From the NCBI GenBank assembly GCA_030531025.1, contig JAUMTV010000124.1, positions 1 through 8,897 of the forward strand: a DNA stretch of 8,897 nucleotides, given 5' to 3'. The position numbers and the translations under genes are program-made. Below, in pieces: positions 5,881 to 8,897 of the stretch. This DNA is from Turicibacter sp. Lineage in GTDB: Bacteria; Bacillota; Bacilli; MOL361; Turicibacteraceae. The notes beneath the pieces are model-generated. The model was not told the origin of the DNA. It saw nothing but the letters and a program-made list of their open reading frames with translations, and did no database searches. Positions within the stretch are counted from its first letter, which is position 1. Each line of letters starts with the position of its first letter.

Positions 5881-6994
5881 GTATCCAAACTTGTCCTAAC
5901 TGTTCATCTTCTATGAAGTAAGGCTCAAGCTGTGAATATAACCTAGGACGTCTAACATATTCATAATAGCCAAATTGTTCATTAAGCATACCAAATAAAG
6001 CTAATAATGTTAAATATTCTTTCAGTGCTTCTACGACGTCTGTTGACTCTTTTAGATGATAGCGAAACCTTAACTTTTGACGTAGCTCTGACAATGTAAA
6101 GACATCATGTTCTTCATAATCCGACATAATACATAACACGACATACCCTTGCCAAATAAATAACGGCTTAGTATAAGCTTTCCCTTCGATCGGCCAACCA
6201 ACGACAGACGGAAGTAATGAGACATTAATTAAAAAAGGGGCACACAATCTTAACAATCCACGTTCACTTCGTTGATAACTTAATGCTTTTTTTAAACGAA
6301 ACTCCTGTTTAATAACGAGCCAGTCATTTAGTTGTCTTTGTTCATATTGCGTGTTAGGCAAAAGAAGAGATGCTAATGAAAAATGTTTAAGTAGCACCGT
6401 CTGAGTCATCCCTTGAACTTCTTTTTGATTAATCCAAACGAGATGATCAAACAACGTAAATGTTTCAGTTAAAACATTAAAATGAATTAACCGATTCTGT
6501 TTTTGAAGTCTCATGACTCGATTTAATAAATAAGTTTTTTCACGTGCCTGAATCGGCCCAATAAAAATCCAAATGACACGAATTCCTAGTTTTTCATAGT
6601 CATTTGTTCGTTGATGAAATAATGATGCATCAATCATACTCTTTTGAATTTCTAATACATATTTTTCATTTTCATATTCAAAATAAATATCTGCAATCCG
6701 ATTAATAGCTGCTAATCGGTACTCTACTTTGATAGTCCTCACACCTTGATTGCTAAGCCATTCTTCTAATACGAGTTTGCTTAAATGATGAGCCTCACTC
6801 TCATGGTCATGATCTTTGTAATCACATGACGTTTTATGAGAAAAATGAGCCCTTCGTTTTGGCCCCTGTTTAAGAATAACTGAGGCCCCACAATACGGAC
6901 ACGCATAATTAGAAGCTAATTTTAATCGCGAAAAATCTGTACTCGAAACTTTTCTTAAGTCAATTAATTGATTATTTTGCTTTGCTATTAACAT
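5870..6994 (-). CDS. coiA: Competence protein CoiA-like
   Basis: CoiA is a cytoplasmic, nuclease-like protein needed for natural transformation in streptococci and present in B. subtilis as YjbF; it is thought to act on incoming DNA during recombination. The 374 aa here are of usual length. The N-terminus shows a zinc-finger-like C32-P-Y-C35 with H50, H53 and C57. A restriction-endonuclease-like core follows: E67-HH, then RIADIYFEYENEKYVLEIQKS, where D102, E115 and Q117 form the D...ExQ catalytic signature, and RTNDYEKLGIRVIWIF (129-144). The longer GTG start at 7009 is rejected because GGGTGA at 7007-7002 is the ribosome site for ATG 6994. The upstream nucleotidyltransferase-like gene ends 47 bases away on the same strand, so cotranscription is likely. 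Whether this organism is transformable is not shown. Confidence 0.9.
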   Translation of the reverse strand: MLIAKQNNQLIDLRKVSSTDFSRLKLASNYACPYCGASVILKQGPKRRAHFSHKTSCDYKDHDHESEAHHLSKLVLEEWLSNQGVRTIKVEYRLAAINRIADIYFEYENEKYVLEIQKSMIDASLFHQRTNDYEKLGIRVIWIFIGPIQAREKTYLLNRVMRLQKQNRLIHFNVLTETFTLFDHLVWINQKEVQGMTQTVLLKHFSLASLLLPNTQYEQRQLNDWLVIKQEFRLKKALSYQRSERGLLRLCAPFLINVSLLPSVVGWPIEGKAYTKPLFIWQGYVVLCIMSDYEEHDVFTLSELRQKLRFRYHLKESTDVVEALKEYLTLLALFGMLNEQFGYYEYVRRPRLYSQLEPYFIEDEQLGQVWIQKN

Positions 6995-7041
6995 ATATAA
7001 ATCACCCACTATGTTTTACGCAGGAGATTATTGTTTTCTTT

Positions 7042-7854
7042 TTATAAAAGACCTTGTTCGTTCATGAGATCAGTGAGTTGATTAATCATGATTGTTACGA
7101 CTTGTAGCAATTGTTTGTCACAACGACTGGCATAAACAAAAAGAAGTTCAATATTTTCTTTCAACATTTTCGGAAGAATGGAACAAGTTTCGTCCACAAT
7201 TTGTAGCACTCTTTTTTCTATTGGATCAAACTGTTTATTCATCGCGGAAATAATTTCAAGATAACTTTTTAAATAATCATTTAATAAAGAAATGATATGA
7301 ATTTGATCCCGCCGATTTAAAGCTCGTTCAAATTGATTATAATAAGATTTTGATTGTGCTTTAAACATTGGATAGTTTAATTGAATAATGTTTCGACGTA
7401 GTTCGTCTGGATAAGATAATGTATAGTCTTGTTTTAGTTGATTTAATTTTCCATGTCGATCAAAGACAATGTTTGAATAATGAACAAAATAGGCCACTTT
7501 AGTAGATTCATTTCGATTAACCTTTGCATACTTCATTAAATTAATGAGTTTAGTTTCAATCTCTTCAAATGATAAATAACAAACATCAATTTCAATAAGA
7601 AAATCTCGTAATCGAAAATGATCAGTTTGAACTGGGCCGACACAATCAAGTTCGATATCACTTGAAAACTTTGTTAGAATTTGACTTCTTGTTTCTTCTG
7701 AAATAGGGGATATATAATAAACATTTATATTAATATCTGATAAGTCATCTTGATAATTAGAAAATTTTGAACCAGCTATAGCAATAGCAGTGACCTGCTC
7801 AATGCTTTGAAATTCAGCGATTATGCGGTGTAAAATTTCATTTACATTAATCAT
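7042..7854 (-). CDS. Nucleotidyltransferase-fold protein, function unknown
   Basis: A 270 aa protein whose first ~100 residues look like a polymerase-beta type nucleotidyltransferase: AIAGSKFSNYQDDLSDININVYY (25-47) gives the G28-S29 pair and D40, and FLIEIDVCY (85-93) gives the third acidic residue, D90. The second metal-binding Asp of the DxD pair is replaced by Asn (D40-I-N42), so catalysis is uncertain. The rest (about 110-270) is helical, with a Tyr/Lys-rich stretch around 160-175, and resembles the helical C-terminal domains of aminoglycoside-adenylyltransferase-like proteins, but I recognise no named family. The start at ATG 7854 is chosen because AAGGAGAG (7868-7861) lies 6 bases upstream; the longer frame to 7914 crosses a hairpin and has no ribosome site. 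It precedes coiA by 47 bases on the same strand. Confidence 0.7.
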   Translation of the reverse strand: MINVNEILHRIIAEFQSIEQVTAIAIAGSKFSNYQDDLSDININVYYISPISEETRSQILTKFSSDIELDCVGPVQTDHFRLRDFLIEIDVCYLSFEEIETKLINLMKYAKVNRNESTKVAYFVHYSNIVFDRHGKLNQLKQDYTLSYPDELRRNIIQLNYPMFKAQSKSYYNQFERALNRRDQIHIISLLNDYLKSYLEIISAMNKQFDPIEKRVLQIVDETCSILPKMLKENIELLFVYASRCDKQLLQVVTIMINQLTDLMNEQGLL

Positions 7855-7897
7855 CGTATACTCTCCTTCCATCTTCCTTATATTTTTAAAACATAAT

Positions 7898-7935
7898 AAA
7901 AAACAACTACACATATTTCTTTCTGCTTAGTTGTT
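7898..7935 (-). terminator. Terminator-like hairpin in the nucleotidyltransferase gene leader
   Basis: On the minus strand AACAACTA (7935-7928) pairs with TAGTTGTT (7909-7902) over an 18-base loop and runs straight into a T-rich stretch (TTTTTTATT). It lies about 45 bases before the start codon and downstream of the likely promoter. It could be an attenuator or a backup terminator for spx readthrough. The stem is short and the loop long, so this is tentative. Confidence 0.4.
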
Positions 7936-7956
7936 GTTTTCATGTTAAAGATCCCT

Positions 7957-7984
7957 ATTAAAATGTATTCAAATGAATTTACAA
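7957..7984 (-). promoter_or_regulatory. Possible promoter of the nucleotidyltransferase-coiA pair
   Basis: Minus-strand TTGTAA (7984-7979), a 16-base spacer and TTTAAT (7962-7957, five of six matches to TATAAT). Transcription from here would give a leader of about 95 bases that includes the terminator-like hairpin. Confidence 0.4.
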
Positions 7985-8021
7985 ATATGATTGTTTATTC
8001 GCGAGAAAAATCACTATCTAA

Positions 8022-8058
8022 AATAAAAAAGAAGCAACTTGATGACTCAGTTACTTCT
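8022..8058 (-). terminator. Rho-independent terminator of spx
   Basis: In the minus-strand RNA AGAAGUAACU (8058-8049) pairs with AGUUGCUUCU (8039-8030), ten pairs including one U-G, around a 9-base loop. It is followed by UUUUUAUUUU. It starts about 30 bases after the spx stop codon and indicates that spx is monocistronic. Confidence 0.8.
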
Positions 8059-8086
8059 CTTACTTTAACTTTATTTTATGATAAAT

Positions 8087-8551
8087 TTAACTTCTTTTTT
8101 TAGTATTTTCAATAAAGTTATCACTTAAAGCACGCTCTAATGCATTTACATATGAGCAATTACAATTATCACAATTGTTACAATAAATCACATTACGTAA
8201 TTCACGTGGTAAAAAACAACGGATTTCTTCATCATTATATCCGACTTGTAAACGATGCTTATCTACAATAATTGGACGGCGTAAGACACTTGGATTTGCA
8301 ACAATAAAATCAAGTAATTCATTAATGGTCATTTCATCTGCATCTAAGTTATTTTCTTTAAATGCTTTTGAACGAGTTGAGATAATATCTTCAAATCCAT
8401 TTTCCGTTTTTTCTAAAATATGCTTAATATCTTCACGCGTAATTTTTGTGACAAATAAATTTTTTTCAATATATTTAATCCCATATTCATCTAACCATTT
8501 TTTTGCTTTACGGCAAGATGAACAACTAGGTGATGTATAAATTTCAACCAT
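8087..8551 (-). CDS. spx: Spx-family global regulator of thiol/disulfide stress, with Cys-rich C-terminal extension
   Basis: Spx is an ArsC-fold protein that binds the RNA polymerase alpha C-terminal domain and redirects transcription during disulfide stress. The redox switch C10-S-S-C13, the conserved G52 that contacts alpha, and the LRRPIIVD block with R92 are all present, and the first ~120 residues align without gaps to B. subtilis Spx (131 aa in total). This protein has 154 aa: after residue 120 it carries VIYCNNCDNCNCSY, giving four added cysteines (C124, C127, C130, C132), plus C112 where B. subtilis has Arg, then an acidic and basic tail ending KKRS. In Bacillus the C-terminus is the ClpXP/YjbH degradation signal, so turnover or sensing may differ. 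The start has GGAGG 7 bases upstream. It has its own promoter and terminator. Confidence 0.93.
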   Translation of the reverse strand: MVEIYTSPSCSSCRKAKKWLDEYGIKYIEKNLFVTKITREDIKHILEKTENGFEDIISTRSKAFKENNLDADEMTINELLDFIVANPSVLRRPIIVDKHRLQVGYNDEEIRCFLPRELRNVIYCNNCDNCNCSYVNALERALSDNFIENTKKRS

Positions 8552-8591
8552 CCATATCCCTCCATGACGATAGCGATATTATATCTTTTAT

Positions 8592-8620
8592 ATTGTACAC
8601 TACACTGTCATGAGATACAA
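8592..8620 (-). promoter_or_regulatory. Sigma-A type promoter of spx
   Basis: On the minus strand TTGTAT (8620-8615) and TACAAT (8597-8592) are separated by exactly 17 bases, each with one mismatch to consensus. The start site would be around 8585, giving a leader of about 35 bases. A second TATAAT (8583-8578) lies inside the odd palindrome GATATTATATC (8575-8585) without a good -35 box; it may be an operator rather than a promoter. Confidence 0.65.
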
Positions 8621-8705
8621 CCTATTAATGCTTACTTTCACTTTAATTTCAACTAATTTGCTTTAAAATTGATGCAAAACAAGAAAATATTTTATACCAC
8701 TATAT

Positions 8706-8832
8706 TTATATATAGAAACAGAAAAGTATTTTACAATTTTATAACAGGCCTGGGTGTAAAGCCGCTTTAATACTAAGACAGACTATAGTCCAGATAAAAG
8801 TTTTCCGATATGAAAAACTTATCTGGACTTAT
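8706..8832 (-). repeat. Dispersed structured repeat, internally deleted copy (copy 2a)
   Basis: The same element as 2607-2780, in the same orientation. The first 79 bases (8706-8784) align without a gap to copy 1, and the outer end CTGGACTTATAT is also kept. About 45 bases of copy 1 (roughly 2695-2739: the CCTAC/GTAGG stem, its inner hairpin and the GGAGGA loop) are absent. The remaining outer stem is extended to 11 perfect pairs, AGTCCAGATAA (8787-8797) with TTATCTGGACT (8819-8829), around an inner imperfect hairpin. The rest of 8621-8705, between the spx promoter and this copy, holds nothing I can identify. The right boundary is ambiguous by a few bases because the next copy begins in the shared TTATATATAA. 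Confidence 0.75.
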
Positions 8833-8897
8833 ATATAAGTCTAGATAAATTTTCTTCATAGAAAATTTTTTAGCCCTAGCAAAGGAGGAGTAGATTT
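8831..8897 (+). repeat. Dispersed structured repeat, opposite orientation, cut by the window end (copy 2b)
   Basis: On the plus strand ATATAAGTCTAGATAAA, then a hairpin AAATTTTCT/AGAAAATTT (8847-8868), then TTTAGCCCTAGCAAAGGAGGA. This matches the minus-strand reading of copy 1 from about 2780 down to 2721 (ATATAAGTCCAGCTAAA, a hairpin, TTAAGCCCTACTAATGGAGGA). It is therefore the head of another copy, facing away from copy 2a and continuing outside the window. It retains the GCCCTA...GGAGGA module that copy 2a lacks. The sequence after GGAGGA already differs from copy 1. Confidence 0.65.

Noticed and set aside
6995..7009. GTG at 7009 as start of coiA
   Set aside because: The bases around it (GGGTGA) serve as ribosome site for ATG 6994, and no ribosome site precedes the GTG.
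7855..7914. N-terminal 20-residue extension (Met-Cys-Ser-Cys...) of the nucleotidyltransferase
   Set aside because: It overlaps the terminator-like hairpin, has no ribosome site, and a good AAGGAGAG precedes ATG 7854.
8764..8793. Group I intron core (sequence like the ...TATAGTCC P7 region)
   Set aside because: The resemblance is short, copy 1 has CTCGTCC instead, and no other intron core elements or splice junctions are seen.

Overview
The window is chromosomal DNA from a low-GC Gram-positive bacterium (Bacillota). The evidence is the AT-rich base composition, strong AGGAGG-type ribosome binding sites, and a set of genes (spx, coiA, a yjbK-like CYTH gene, relQ/yjbM, nadK/yjbN, an rluD-like yjbO) that also lie near each other, in related order, in the Bacillus subtilis yjb region. 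A Turicibacter-like or other deep-branching Bacillota genome is my guess; nothing in the window settles it. No prophage, CRISPR array, transposase, rRNA or tRNA gene was seen. The only mobile-looking DNA is a short, transposase-free repeat family.

Layout, left to right. Positions 48-1148 (-) encode a sugar-importer ABC ATPase of the MsmK/UgpC type, behind a clear promoter with a catabolite-repression-like site in its spacer. Next is a PucR/CdaR-type HTH regulator (1261-2151, -), then a short single-domain rhodanese (2279-2572, +) ending in a bidirectional terminator. The tightly packed minus-strand operon relQ (5136-4444), nadK (4442-3660), rluD-like (3649-2765) carries (p)ppGpp synthesis, NADP production and RNA pseudouridylation. 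A CYTH/triphosphate-tunnel gene (5269-5844, +) diverges from relQ and converges on coiA (6994-5870, -), sharing a bidirectional terminator whose stem contains the coiA stop codon. Upstream of coiA is a nucleotidyltransferase-fold protein (7854-7042, -). Spx (8551-8087, -), the thiol-stress regulator, is last and has an unusual cysteine-rich C-terminal extension.

The most unusual content is a repeated, structured element of about 175 bp. One apparently full copy lies at 2607-2780, between the rluD-like gene and its terminator, and supplies that gene's last codons and stop. A second copy with a clean internal deletion lies at 8706-8832. A third begins head-to-head with it at about 8831 and runs off the window. 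Hairpins are kept although the arm sequences differ between copies, which suggests the RNA or single-stranded DNA fold matters. I do not recognise the family.

Three starts differ from the longest open frame. CYTH is placed at ATG 5269 rather than GTG 5257, coiA at ATG 6994 rather than GTG 7009, and the nucleotidyltransferase at ATG 7854 rather than ATG 7914. In each case a Shine-Dalgarno sequence sits at the right distance.
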